Virus record (IMG/VR): IMGVR_UViG_3300009786_000862
Location: 1 to 22,040 of that record
Direction: 5' to 3' (one strand)
From: a virus
DNA: 22,040 bases
This document shows, piece by piece, positions 1 to 8,376 of the stretch; the stretch's first letter is position 1, and every line of letters begins with the position of its first letter. The notes beneath the pieces are model-generated. The model saw only the letters and a list, made by a program, of their open reading frames with translations, did no database searches and was not told the DNA's origin. The translations under genes and the position numbers were made by a program.

Positions 1-13
1 AAGGTGTATTTCG

Positions 14-1255
14 GTGAACCCTCAAACTATTGAGCGTTTGACGCTCTCCTCTATTCGTAACACCTCCGACCTTCTTTTTCTTCAGCAAGAACATGGTCTC
101 TCTGAGTCGGCCTTTGTCTTTTGTCAAGACGAGGCCGAATATATTTTTAAGTATACGAGAGAGTATGGAGAGGCCCCACCAGCGGTTATTCTTGAAGCTG
201 AGTTTCCTGATTTTAAGTATGAGAAGGCTGAGAATTTTGAAGTCTTAGCCGAGGAACTCCTTAAAACCTATCAGTCACGTATAATAACTGTCGCCTATTC
301 TTCGGCACGGCAGTATATAGATATAAATCCCAAAGAGGCTGCATCTAATATGATGCAACAGCTTGCGAATCTCATAAAACCCTCTTCCATAGAAGTAGTT
401 CGGCTTTCTGATAACCCTCTTCAGTGGTATGACTCATATGAGGAAAGAGTACGTCAGAGGAACGCTGGGGAGTTCCTTCGTATAGGTATCCCTACTATAG
501 ATGATAAATTAGCTATTGTAGGTGGTCAGCTAATTGGACTCATAGCTGATTGGGGGGTGGGGAAAAGTTACCTTGCAGTTAAGATAGCCTCTGAATTCTT
601 TCAACAAAATAAAAAAATATTATTTATTAGTCCAGAGCTATCAAGGGCAGAACTCATGGTTCGTTTCCACTCTGTCTTAGGAAGAAGCTGGGGGTATGAT
701 TTTAATCCAACTGCATTAATGTGGGGATTGCCTACTCAGAAGGCTGGTTATCTTAAATTCTTAAAAGAGTTGGAAGTTAGAACGGGTGATGCAGAGATTA
801 TTGTTTATGACAGTGACCTAGATTCTAATCTAACTATTGACTATATTAGGGGTCTTTTGAAGGTACATGACCCTGATGTTGTGTTTATAGACTCTGTTCA
901 ATTTATAAAAGACTCAAGTGGCTCTAAGCAAGGGTGGGAGCAGTTAGGCTCTATCATGCGTGGACTGAAAGGAATGGCCTCTACCAATGACAAGATTATC
1001 TTTACAACAAATCAAACTAATGTTCAGGGCGACTCAGCGTATTCTCGTGAATTCCCCAGGTATGTTGATGTACTACTTAGGTTATCTAAAGTGGAAAATG
1101 AACCTACCAGACGAAATATTAACGTCGATAAAGTCCGTAATGGCCCTTCTATTGTTGAGACCATTGAAGTCGGTTTTGACCCTAGTTCTGGGGTCATCGG
1201 TGACAGCGTTTGGTCAGCGACTGATGCTCCTATCATCACTGATTTTGTATCTTAG
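14..1255 (+). CDS. DnaB-like replicative DNA helicase
   Basis: This is probably the replicative helicase that unwinds DNA ahead of the phage polymerase. The RecA-fold ATPase core fills the second half of the protein. Walker A is ADWGVGKS at residues 178-185. The catalytic-Glu segment ISPELSR is near residue 208, Walker B DVVFID ends at Asp293, and a TTNQ sensor-like motif follows at about 331. The N-terminal 140 residues are not a recognisable DnaB primase-binding domain. The 413-residue length is close to phage DnaB/gp41-type helicases. The GTG start has AAGGTG at positions 1-6 as a plausible ribosome binding site, but the frame is open to the left edge, so a longer N-terminus is possible. 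The primase gene follows, as in many phages. The family is clear; the DnaB versus RadA/KaiC-like subfamily rests mainly on the neighbours. Confidence 0.85.
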   Translation: MNPQTIERLTLSSIRNTSDLLFLQQEHGLSESAFVFCQDEAEYIFKYTREYGEAPPAVILEAEFPDFKYEKAENFEVLAEELLKTYQSRIITVAYSSARQYIDINPKEAASNMMQQLANLIKPSSIEVVRLSDNPLQWYDSYEERVRQRNAGEFLRIGIPTIDDKLAIVGGQLIGLIADWGVGKSYLAVKIASEFFQQNKKILFISPELSRAELMVRFHSVLGRSWGYDFNPTALMWGLPTQKAGYLKFLKELEVRTGDAEIIVYDSDLDSNLTIDYIRGLLKVHDPDVVFIDSVQFIKDSSGSKQGWEQLGSIMRGLKGMASTNDKIIFTTNQTNVQGDSAYSREFPRYVDVLLRLSKVENEPTRRNINVDKVRNGPSIVETIEVGFDPSSGVIGDSVWSATDAPIITDFVS

Positions 1256-1418
1256 TTTTATTTACTTGGCAGTAATTACTGGAGGGTACATTATAGACCA
1301 GTATGGGTTTCATATAGGACTGTGGTCGGGAATAGCATTTGGGTCCTTAGTAAGTTTAATTTTTGGTTATTTGGTGGTAAGTATGTCTATTAGAATACGT
1401 AATAATGTTACCCAGTGA
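1224..1418 (+). CDS. possible small membrane protein with two transmembrane helices
   Basis: This is a candidate 64-residue protein in the +1 frame that bridges the helicase and primase genes. It overlaps the helicase end by 32 bases and the primase start by 14. The predicted product has two strongly hydrophobic stretches: LILYLSFIYLAVITGGYII at about residues 6-24, and IGLWSGIAFGSLVSLIFGYL at about 34-53. A short polar linker separates them, and a basic tail (RIRNN) follows. This layout is typical of small phage inner-membrane proteins, including some holins. It would otherwise be an unexplained 149-base gap in a gene-dense region. The ATG at 1224 was chosen because it precedes the first helix. 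Its ribosome binding site is weak, and GTG at 1200 or TTG at 1245 are alternatives. I do not assign a function. Confidence 0.45.
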   Translation: MLLSSLILYLSFIYLAVITGGYIIDQYGFHIGLWSGIAFGSLVSLIFGYLVVSMSIRIRNNVTQ

Positions 1419-2304
1419 GTTAGAAAACTTTTTTAATAAGGCTGGGTTGAAGGTAGCACGTTATAGTCGTGGAGAGTTTAGTATCTACTGTCCTTTCCAT
1501 GATGACTCAACGGCTAGTCTGTTTGTTAATCCAGTTAAAGGTTTCTTTCACTGTTTCGCAGGATGCGTTAAAGGGTCTAATGGCATAGCTTCACTACTTA
1601 AAAAAGTAGAAACAGGTCTCGATGTTCAATTTATGATGCGGTTTCCTGACTTGGTTATGGTTGAAGAGGAGGAGGAAGAAGAGACTAAGATTGATATCAA
1701 CATGGATAAGTTGCCCTTAGCAACTATTAATGATTATTTACGACGTAGACATATAACAGAAGAAACTATTAAAGAATTCGGTGTCAAGTATCACTTGGGT
1801 TATGACGCACTTATTGTACCCATTAACGATAGACAAGGAAATTTAGTTTCTTATTTACGTAGAAATCTAAACTCTAATCCTCGTTACATGAATGCTAAGG
1901 GCACTCAAGTTAGTCAATTGCTTTTTCCTTATGATAGGTTTGAGGCAATAGAGGGGCAGTTAGTCGTTGTAGAAGGGGTTTTTGATGCGATTAGAGCGCA
2001 CCAAGAGGGATTTATTAATGTTGTATCAACTTTAGGGGGACAAATTAGACGGGGTCAACTAAAGATTTTGATGGAGTATGCAAGAGAGATTGTGTTATGT
2101 CCAGATAGAGATAAGGAAGGAGTGACTATAGCAGAGAGAAACGTACAGTTACTGGAGCGATACGGTATTCCTTATGGGTTCACAAAACCATTGGGGGCAT
2201 CAAAAGATTTGGCTGAGTCTACTAAGGTGGACTTGGCTGTAACACCTAGTTTTATTCTAGATTTCGGACAAAAAAGCATAAAAAATTTCTTAGGAGTGAG
2301 ATAA
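1405..2304 (+). CDS. DnaG-type DNA primase with CHC2 zinc finger and Toprim domain
   Basis: This enzyme makes the RNA primers for DNA synthesis. A CHC2-type zinc finger lies at the N-terminus: Cys29-Pro-Phe-His32, then Cys50 and Cys54 in HCFAGC. The last pair is spaced Cx3C rather than the usual Cx2C. A run of nine consecutive Glu residues from about 87 (VEEEEEEE) forms an acidic linker. The Toprim catalytic fold follows, with VVVEGVFDA around Glu190 and LCPDRDKEG with Asp234 and Asp236, the expected metal-binding acidic motifs. At 299 residues it lacks the long C-terminal helicase-binding domain of cellular DnaG, as is usual for phage primases. The ATG at 1405 has no strong Shine-Dalgarno site, which suggests coupling to translation of the upstream frame. 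Confidence 0.93.
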   Translation: MLPSELENFFNKAGLKVARYSRGEFSIYCPFHDDSTASLFVNPVKGFFHCFAGCVKGSNGIASLLKKVETGLDVQFMMRFPDLVMVEEEEEEETKIDINMDKLPLATINDYLRRRHITEETIKEFGVKYHLGYDALIVPINDRQGNLVSYLRRNLNSNPRYMNAKGTQVSQLLFPYDRFEAIEGQLVVVEGVFDAIRAHQEGFINVVSTLGGQIRRGQLKILMEYAREIVLCPDRDKEGVTIAERNVQLLERYGIPYGFTKPLGASKDLAESTKVDLAVTPSFILDFGQKSIKNFLGVR

Positions 2305-3108
2305 ATGCCTAGACTAGACAGACCAAGCACAAACGAAAGCGGTAGTGGGATGAGAGGGAAATATAATCCTAATACGATTATCCCTTGGAACTGTGTGAGG
2401 ATGGAGAGTGAGTCCTTTGCAGTTCTCAACATGATGTTGCCCATGGATAACAGTCCCATCATTGATGTAGCTCAGTACCATTCTCATCGTTCAATAACCG
2501 ATGGTAAGCAGCAGTTTAGGTATGTGTACTGTTCAACGAAAAATGTGTACACAGATGATGATGGTAGGCAGCGACAGATAACCCCTGGAGAGTGCGACCT
2601 TTGTAAGAGTCAAGATGAAGATACGAAAACCACTAGACCTCGTTTCAACTTGTGGGCGTTTTGTTATGCAATTTACCATGCCAATCAAAACCCACGAGCA
2701 GGACGCTATGATGACGCTGAGGAGTGGGACCAAAGACGGGTTGGTAACAGACACTATTACCAAGAAAAGGTAATGAAGCCTCAGATTCTTCAAGCCCCAC
2801 AGACTGTTATAAATATATTCAGGGGGTATGAAGAGAGGCTTGGTGCAGAGAAATTTGTTAGCTCTAACTTTGACTTAGCTAAACGGGGGATTGCTCCTGC
2901 TGTGCAATACACTGGCTATGAGAGTCAGGTGCAGTTGCCTTCAATAACAGACGATATACGAGGCATCGTTGAGAGTCTTCCTGATATCGAGAAGGTTTCA
3001 GCCGAACTGATTACTGAGTGGGAGTTCCCACAGTTGATGCCTGATAGTGGTGATGCTGAGTCAGGTAAGGCTAAGGATGCGTTTGAGGCTGCGGGTGGAG
3101 AGTTCTAG
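2305..3108 (+). CDS. gp32-like single-stranded DNA-binding protein
   Basis: This is probably the ssDNA-binding protein that coats the lagging strand and recombination intermediates. The call rests on layout rather than an unmistakable motif. A candidate zinc site is formed by His59/His61, Cys76, Cys97 and Cys100 (ECDLC), which resembles the His-Cys-Cys-x2-Cys zinc site inside the OB fold of phage T4 gp32. An aromatic stretch RFNLWAFCYAIYH follows. The C-terminus is Asp/Glu-containing and ends in Gly-Gly-Glu-Phe, like the acidic tip with which SSB proteins contact partners. The gene begins directly after the primase stop, with AGGAG at 2292-2296 as ribosome binding site. Its place between primase and clamp fits the role. 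A different nucleic-acid-binding protein cannot be excluded. Confidence 0.6.
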   Translation: MPRLDRPSTNESGSGMRGKYNPNTIIPWNCVRMESESFAVLNMMLPMDNSPIIDVAQYHSHRSITDGKQQFRYVYCSTKNVYTDDDGRQRQITPGECDLCKSQDEDTKTTRPRFNLWAFCYAIYHANQNPRAGRYDDAEEWDQRRVGNRHYYQEKVMKPQILQAPQTVINIFRGYEERLGAEKFVSSNFDLAKRGIAPAVQYTGYESQVQLPSITDDIRGIVESLPDIEKVSAELITEWEFPQLMPDSGDAESGKAKDAFEAAGGEF

Positions 3109-3423
3109 ATGGTGGACGACAAGGATACACGATTTGAGTCTTTGGAGAATGATGTTTGGGTAGGAGAAGGTAATCAGAATTCTCTTCCAGAGAAGTTTGC
3201 CCTAGGAAACTTGGTGAAATTGAATGAGTCTTATAAACAGTTTGACCACGGTATCATTGTGGAACACATTGGGTATAACGCAGGAAGAATACCTCATGTC
3301 AGTCTGCACCTCTGGAACCAAGAAGGGGAGTTACATGTAATGAAAGAGGGTTCTCAAACTCCGCATTACGTGGACTTCCTAGCAACAGAGTTTGAAGTGA
3401 TTAGAATAGCGAAAACAAGATAG
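3109..3423 (+). CDS. small protein of unknown function, possible SH3/KOW-like fold
   Basis: I do not recognise this 104-residue protein. The N-terminal 25 residues are acidic and polar. The rest looks like a small beta-barrel: ALGNLVKLNESYKQFDHGII followed by alternating hydrophobic strands and a conserved-looking Gly/His region. That pattern is common in KOW or SH3-like nucleic-acid or protein-binding modules. There are no cysteines, membrane segments or catalytic motifs. The ATG follows GGTGGAG (3094-3100) and abuts the preceding SSB-like stop codon, so it is probably co-translated with it. Its position in the replication operon suggests an accessory replication role, but this is inference. 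Confidence 0.7.
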   Translation: MVDDKDTRFESLENDVWVGEGNQNSLPEKFALGNLVKLNESYKQFDHGIIVEHIGYNAGRIPHVSLHLWNQEGELHVMKEGSQTPHYVDFLATEFEVIRIAKTR

Positions 3424-3431
3424 GAGAGAAG

Positions 3432-3743
3432 ATGAGTAAAGCAAGAGCAACATTAGGTTACACAATAAACATTGGTGATTATCAGAGTGTACGTCTAGAT
3501 GCTGATATTGAAGTAGATACTGAAGGTGATGTAGACGAGCAACTAGAGGTGTCTTTACAGGCTATACGAAAGGCTTGGGTAGCGGAGGAGTCTCAAATAG
3601 GAGAGGCTCTAACTCAGTTAGAAATGTCCTCTATTAAAACCAACACTATTGAGAATATGGTAAAGAGACTCGATAAGGTAGAGAAGGACTCGGCTAGTAT
3701 CAGAGATAAGTTGGGTAAGGTGGCTGCAAAGGAAGGGTGGTAA
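3432..3743 (+). CDS. small hypothetical protein
   Basis: This is a 103-residue protein of unknown function. The N-terminal half reads as beta strands (TLGYTINIGDYQSVRLDADI) followed by an acidic loop. The C-terminal half is a charged helix (about residues 55-98) likely to form a coiled coil. There are no cysteines or hydrophobic membrane stretches. Translation is well supported by AGGAGAG at 3422-3428, placed just before the ATG. Small proteins with a similar GYTINxGxYxSxR opening occur beside replication genes in other phages, as I recall, but no function is established. It sits immediately upstream of the sliding clamp. Confidence 0.7.
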   Translation: MSKARATLGYTINIGDYQSVRLDADIEVDTEGDVDEQLEVSLQAIRKAWVAEESQIGEALTQLEMSSIKTNTIENMVKRLDKVEKDSASIRDKLGKVAAKEGW

Positions 3744-3747
3744 ACAT

Positions 3748-4848
3748 ATGCCCTTCGTGGTTGATAGAAAAAAGTTATTAAAAGTACTGACTAATATTTC
3801 TCATGCCAGTCGTGGAGTCCAATACAAAGCCGTTTTTGGTAGAAGCAAAGGCACTACGTTAACTCTTTGGTTTGATTCTCTTGAGGGACATCTTTGGCAG
3901 TTCTTAGAGAATGAAGAGTCTACTGTTGAAGAACTAGCTTTCAGTGTGAACGTAAAGAATTTTCACAAGCTAATTTCAGCTTGGAAATCCAAAACCATTT
4001 CCATTGTTCAAGGTGAGAATCAGAGTCTTGTTGTTTCTTCGGGTAACAGTACGGTGAACATACCTTACTACGATGATGGGGTGGGTTTGGACATTCCGAG
4101 TGAGCCTGTGGGTACGTATATTGGAATTCTACCAGAGACTTTTATTTCTGACTTAATGGAATCTGTGGCTTTTGTTGGACAGATGTCAAACAAACCCGAA
4201 CTTGCCTGTGTAGAGTTAAAGGTGGCTGATAAGGGTCTAATAATAAATGCTACGGACTCTTTCTCCGCGTACCATTCTTCATATCCAGACATACAAGTAC
4301 CAATGGATTCTGTACGGTTTAATGAGCGGGTTATAAAGACCTTGACTTCAGTGTTCAGTCAAGAGAGTCTGCAGCTTTATAAGATGGAAGATGAATCAGT
4401 AATTCTAAAAGGAGAGAACGCTATTCTCCAGATGGTTTCTATTAGATTGGCATATCCTGATGTCAGTAAGTTGCTTCTTGAAACAGAACTTTCACCTTTT
4501 ATGGTATTAAACACCAAGAACACAATGGAGACTATTAGGGTGATAGAAGCTGTTTCTACAAATAACTTCATCAATTTAAGACCGCCTCCAGTTACCGATG
4601 AAAATGGTGGGATAACGGTAGGATTGCAGGATGTGATTATGGAAGCTGACTTACGTATTGAAGACAGTAAGTTTACTGCTACAGAAATAGATTATCTGTC
4701 ACTAGATGCTAGGAAGTTCAAACAATGCATAGCAGTGTTTGACAAAAACGAGTATGTGAAATTGGAGAAAATGAACAATGGCTTCATCCGTATTACGGGG
4801 GACAGAGGCGACAGCCAACTTACCTCCCTCTCACCTCTATCATCCTAA
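3748..4848 (+). CDS. DnaN-like sliding clamp (beta clamp)
   Basis: This is probably a processivity clamp that encircles DNA and tethers the phage polymerase. The 366-residue length equals that of the E. coli beta clamp. Three successive domains of similar beta-alpha-beta layout can be followed. The first opens with FVVDRKKLLKVLTNIS, the second covers GILPETFISDLMESVAFVGQ, and the third contains FMVLNTKNTMETIRVIEAVS. INATDSFSAYHSSYP occupies the position of the ATDGHRL region of DnaN, and RLAYPDVSKLL that of the FPDY segment. No clamp-loader genes are present in the window, so host loader subunits may be used or the loader may lie upstream. The C-terminal 71 bases overlap the polymerase gene. 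AAGGGTGG at 3732-3739 is the likely ribosome binding site. Confidence 0.8.
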   Translation: MPFVVDRKKLLKVLTNISHASRGVQYKAVFGRSKGTTLTLWFDSLEGHLWQFLENEESTVEELAFSVNVKNFHKLISAWKSKTISIVQGENQSLVVSSGNSTVNIPYYDDGVGLDIPSEPVGTYIGILPETFISDLMESVAFVGQMSNKPELACVELKVADKGLIINATDSFSAYHSSYPDIQVPMDSVRFNERVIKTLTSVFSQESLQLYKMEDESVILKGENAILQMVSIRLAYPDVSKLLLETELSPFMVLNTKNTMETIRVIEAVSTNNFINLRPPPVTDENGGITVGLQDVIMEADLRIEDSKFTATEIDYLSLDARKFKQCIAVFDKNEYVKLEKMNNGFIRITGDRGDSQLTSLSPLSS

Positions 4849-6628
4849 TTCGATAGAAGACCTTAGAACCAGAATACTATCTGCTACGGATGACTACGTT
4901 GCGGTAGATACCGAGACCAACGGACTTCGTTGGTTGGAAGACCGTGCTTTCGGAGTTGCCTTCGCATGGGACGACCAGCAGACCTTTATCCGAAACACTG
5001 AGTTCGGTGCAGAGAATATCGGTAAGTTTGTTTCGGAATTGTATAAATCTGAAAAAACTATTATTTTTCACAATGCCGAGTTTGATTTACATATGATTAG
5101 AGAGACATATGGTGTAGAGGAGTTTCCCAATCAGATAATAGACACTCTTCGTGTTTCTCATTTATTAGATACTGCGGCTGACCATACACTCAAAGGTTGG
5201 GGTGAGAAGGTATATGGGAAAGGAGCTTCGTACTGGGAGTCGTTAATAGATGAATATAAGACTAAGTATAAAATTAAAAACTATGAGATGTTACCACCCG
5301 ATATCCTAGACCCTTACGCAGGGCATGATGCTCATTTAACAAAGTCATTAGCGTATAAATTTGTACCACAGGTAATGGTTACCTGTGGTCGTTTATTTGA
5401 ATTGGAACATGCTCTTATTCCAGTGATTCTGGACATGGAACGTCAGGGCATAAAATTGAATCTTGATTATATTGGAGAGCAGCGTCAGCAACTGGGACTT
5501 AAGAAGCGTGAGTTGGAACGAAGGCTTTTCAGTACCGTTGGTAAGGTAATTAACCCCGCAAGTCCGAAACAACTTGCTGATTATTTATATGGAGAGTTGG
5601 GACTAGAGATTCCTTTTAGAAATTTAGGTAAAAACGTTACTAAAAAAGATGCAAATGGTAATGAAATAAAAGATGCAGATGGTAAGGAAGTAGTGGTCTG
5701 GAAAGAGGGAAGTCCTAAAACTGACGATAAAGCACTCTCCACCCTTGACCACCCTGTGGTCGAAATTATTAAGGAGTGGAGAACCAATAATAAACTTGAT
5801 TCTACCTATTTTGCTCCCTATCAAAAATTACAACATAACGGACGTATCCATCCTCATTGGAATGCCTGTGGTACTGTTACTGGGCGGTTAAGTTCCAGTA
5901 ATCCGAATGCACAGAATGTTCCTAAAGAGGCATACGTTAGACGTATGTTCGTACCTGATTCAGAGTTTATAGCAATAGACTGGAGTCAGATTGAACTCAG
6001 AATGTTAGCTCATGTCTCCAATGAGACTGTGATGAAAGAAGCTATTTTTAATGAAGTGGACTTACATTCTCTTACCGCTAGTAAAATTTTCCAAAAAGGT
6101 ATTAACGATATAAATGAGAAACAGAGAGCAGTTGCTAAGACTGTTAACTTTGCAATCGTTTATGGTGCGGGACAGGACAAACTGGCTGACCAGATTGGTG
6201 GAGATACTACTTCTGAAGAAGCTCGTAAGTATATCGATGAGTATTGGGCAGGGTATCCCACAGCCAATACCTATAAGTTTAGATTAAAGAATAAAGGTGA
6301 AGACCGAGGATACATAGAGACTATTTTTGGAAGACGCATAACTCTAGGAGAAAAGCCTCATGCAGCCCTCAATTATATGGTACAAGGGTCTAGTGGGGAT
6401 TTATTAAAGATAGCATTGGTGCGATGTTGGAAATATGCTAAAGCCAATGGTGGAAGTATCAGAAATACAATCCATGATGAAATTGTGTTTGATAATCTTG
6501 ACCCCCAGGAACATGTTCCTAAACTAGCTGAGTTAATGGAAGATTTTAAGTTGTCTGTATCTGTAGTGGCTAATCCATCTGTTTCTAAAAAATCATGGGG
6601 GGATGTTGAAAAATGGCAATCAGCTTAG
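4778..6628 (+). CDS. polA-like: family A DNA polymerase with 3'-5' exonuclease domain
   Basis: This is the phage replicative DNA polymerase, 616 residues long. It lacks the 5'-nuclease domain of bacterial Pol I. The proofreading domain is intact: Exo I VAVDTETNGL (Asp44, Glu46), Exo II HNAEFDLHM (Asp103) and Exo III YAGHD (Tyr180, Asp184). The polymerase domain has TGRLSSSNPNAQN at about 368, motif A DWSQIELR (Asp401), motif B RAVAKTVNFAIVYG (Lys454, Phe458, Tyr462) and motif C IHDE (565-568). Phe458 matches E. coli Phe762, the residue that discriminates against dideoxynucleotides. Motif A has Trp where Tyr is usual. A Lys/Asp-rich insertion lies at about 289-315. The ATG at 4778 lies within the clamp gene and is the only good start; GGAG is at 4764-4767. 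Confidence 0.97.
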   Translation: MASSVLRGTEATANLPPSHLYHPNSIEDLRTRILSATDDYVAVDTETNGLRWLEDRAFGVAFAWDDQQTFIRNTEFGAENIGKFVSELYKSEKTIIFHNAEFDLHMIRETYGVEEFPNQIIDTLRVSHLLDTAADHTLKGWGEKVYGKGASYWESLIDEYKTKYKIKNYEMLPPDILDPYAGHDAHLTKSLAYKFVPQVMVTCGRLFELEHALIPVILDMERQGIKLNLDYIGEQRQQLGLKKRELERRLFSTVGKVINPASPKQLADYLYGELGLEIPFRNLGKNVTKKDANGNEIKDADGKEVVVWKEGSPKTDDKALSTLDHPVVEIIKEWRTNNKLDSTYFAPYQKLQHNGRIHPHWNACGTVTGRLSSSNPNAQNVPKEAYVRRMFVPDSEFIAIDWSQIELRMLAHVSNETVMKEAIFNEVDLHSLTASKIFQKGINDINEKQRAVAKTVNFAIVYGAGQDKLADQIGGDTTSEEARKYIDEYWAGYPTANTYKFRLKNKGEDRGYIETIFGRRITLGEKPHAALNYMVQGSSGDLLKIALVRCWKYAKANGGSIRNTIHDEIVFDNLDPQEHVPKLAELMEDFKLSVSVVANPSVSKKSWGDVEKWQSA

Positions 6629-7572
6629 AAAAAAGACTAACGGAGATAAACAAGGGTCTGCAAACAAAATTTACGTTGGCTGATGAAGAGTCGTTAGATA
6701 TACAACGTATTTCTACTGGTTTACCTAATTTGGATGCAATGTTAGGTGGAGGTTTACCTCGTAAATCATCCACTATTATTTATGGTCAAGAGTCTTCTGG
6801 TAAGACTTTTATTGCTTTGAAAGCGATTGCTCATGCTCAGTCAGAAGGACTGGAATGTGGTTTTGTTGACGCTGAGTTTAGTTACGACCCTGTGTGGGCA
6901 GAGAAAGTGGGTATACAAAAGAAGAAGCTGTATATCATTCAACCTGAGACAGGTGAACAAGCATTGGATGCCACCCTTGCTCTATGTAAGGCAGGGATAG
7001 ATTTAGTTATAGTGGATAGTATTGCGGCCCTCCTTCCTACAAAGGAGATGGAGGGTACAATGGAAGATAATACAATAGGACAACAGGCAAGGTTATTGAA
7101 TCAGTTTTTTAGGAAGCATGGACCTGTTAATTTTAAAACAGCGTTAGTGATGATTAATCAGGTACGGGCAGGAATTGGGGGTTACTACACCTCTGACGCG
7201 CTTCCTGCAGGAAAGGGTCAGCAATTTTTCTCTCGTATCATTGTTCAATGTAGAAGAGGTAAACCAATCCAAGAGAAAGGTAATTCTTTTCCTCTTGGTT
7301 TTATGATGGAGTTAAAGACTAAGAAGAACAAAACTGCCCCACCTTTAGGCGAGTGTACTCTTCCTTTTTATTATAGTGGAAAGATTGAGATGGCTACGTT
7401 GTTGTTTCAACTGGGTGTAGATTTTGGACACATAGAGCGTTCAGGTGCTTATTATAATTATGATGGGATACGAGAGTTAGGTAGAGAAAATTTTATTAAA
7501 GCATTGAAAGAAGAGAATAAGATGGATAAGCTAAGTAAAGACTTAGAGAAAGCAGAGGTAGTAAATGGCTGA
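6613..7572 (+). CDS. recA: RecA-type recombinase
   Basis: This protein forms filaments on ssDNA and catalyses strand exchange in repair and recombination-dependent replication. The core motifs are clear. Walker A is GQESSGKT at residues 58-65. VDAEFSYDP carries the catalytic Glu88. Walker B is LVIVDS, with Asp135 near its end. IGQQARLLNQFFRK and MINQVRAGIG (about 180-189) match the RecA L1 and sensor region. The 319 residues are fewer than the roughly 350 of bacterial RecA, and the C-terminal domain is short. This is usual for phage RecA/UvsX-like proteins. The start overlaps the polymerase end by 16 bases, and GGGGGGA (6597-6603) serves as ribosome binding site. The motifs are closer to bacterial RecA than to T4 UvsX. 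Confidence 0.95.
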   Translation: MAISLEKRLTEINKGLQTKFTLADEESLDIQRISTGLPNLDAMLGGGLPRKSSTIIYGQESSGKTFIALKAIAHAQSEGLECGFVDAEFSYDPVWAEKVGIQKKKLYIIQPETGEQALDATLALCKAGIDLVIVDSIAALLPTKEMEGTMEDNTIGQQARLLNQFFRKHGPVNFKTALVMINQVRAGIGGYYTSDALPAGKGQQFFSRIIVQCRRGKPIQEKGNSFPLGFMMELKTKKNKTAPPLGECTLPFYYSGKIEMATLLFQLGVDFGHIERSGAYYNYDGIRELGRENFIKALKEENKMDKLSKDLEKAEVVNG

Positions 7573-8056
7573 TTTAGGACAGGAATTTAGGGCGTTAGCT
7601 GAATCTTTTGCTCACATGATTGAGGGACTGGCTTACCTAGACGAAGACGAAGCAGGTCGTTTGGCTACTAAATATAGTGATGAGTTGGTAATAGCAGTGC
7701 GGTCAGTGTACAAAGACTTAGCTAATGATATGTCCGCTGTACTAGCAAAACCCCCTAAGAAACGTAGGGTACGTAGGAAAACAGTTACCATTAACTCGGT
7801 TCCTGCCGTGTCTGGGAATATACCTGCGCCCACACCTGCCCAGGTAGCAAATATACGAGCCGAAGCTAATATCGGAGTAGAGGAATTTCCTCCTCAGGAA
7901 GAAACTATTCGCTCCCAACAGGTAGACCCTGAGGATATGGGTATGGCTCTTGATAATATGCAACAAAGCCTCCATAGTAAACAGGTGACCAAACGGACTA
8001 ATAAAGGGGGATACCAAGAATCAAGAAACCCTCCCCAGACACGTCTAGATGAGTGA
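7565..8056 (+). CDS. hypothetical protein with basic patch
   Basis: This is a 163-residue protein I do not recognise. Residues 1-60 are acidic and helical. A strongly basic segment (PPKKRRVRRK, about residues 63-72) could bind nucleic acid. The remaining C-terminal half is polar, rich in Pro, Gln, Glu and Ser, and probably disordered. The gene overlaps the end of recA by 8 bases, with AGAGG at 7554-7558 ahead of the ATG. It is likely translationally coupled to RecA and to the following nuclease. An accessory role in recombination is possible from position only. Confidence 0.65.
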   Translation: MADLGQEFRALAESFAHMIEGLAYLDEDEAGRLATKYSDELVIAVRSVYKDLANDMSAVLAKPPKKRRVRRKTVTINSVPAVSGNIPAPTPAQVANIRAEANIGVEEFPPQEETIRSQQVDPEDMGMALDNMQQSLHSKQVTKRTNKGGYQESRNPPQTRLDE

Positions 8057-8376
8057 TGTTAAATGAACTCAGTAAGACAGATACCAAGGAACAATTACTG
8101 GTATCTAAATGGTTAACTGAAATCGGTTTAGAACATTCTCTGGAAGAAGAGTTTTCTCCTTACAGGGCTGATATATACATACACGACATTAGGTTGGTTA
8201 TTGAATTAGACGGTGCCTTTCATTTGAAGAAACGAGATGCTAAGAGAGATGCGTACCTCTTAGAGAAGTACGGGGTTTATACTTGGAGAGTCCCAAACTC
8301 AATGGTTACAGTGGGAAATAAAGAGAACTTAATAAAAGATTTAATGATTCTAGTGGAGGAATATAGTAATGCCTAA
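8056..8376 (+). CDS. DUF559/Vsr-like PD-(D/E)XK endonuclease
   Basis: This is a small, probable endonuclease of 106 residues. The catalytic core is compact: YRADIYIHDIRLVIELDGAF contains Asp39, then Glu50 and Asp52, followed by His56 and the basic helix KKRDAKRDAYLL. This matches the DUF559 and Vsr (very short patch repair) branch of the PD-(D/E)XK superfamily, in which strand Asp and Glu-x-Asp-Gly bind metal. The ATG at 8056 is preferred over GTG at 8053 because it shares its A with the TGA stop of the previous gene (TGATG), a classic coupling arrangement. The target is unknown. Candidates are mismatch or nick processing in recombination, or Holliday-type structures. Confidence 0.75.
   Translation: MLNELSKTDTKEQLLVSKWLTEIGLEHSLEEEFSPYRADIYIHDIRLVIELDGAFHLKKRDAKRDAYLLEKYGVYTWRVPNSMVTVGNKENLIKDLMILVEEYSNA

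Noticed and set aside
1024-1239. Genes on the minus strand
   Set aside because: Minus-strand frames throughout the window lack recognisable motifs and plausible ribosome binding sites, and each is covered by a well-supported plus-strand gene.
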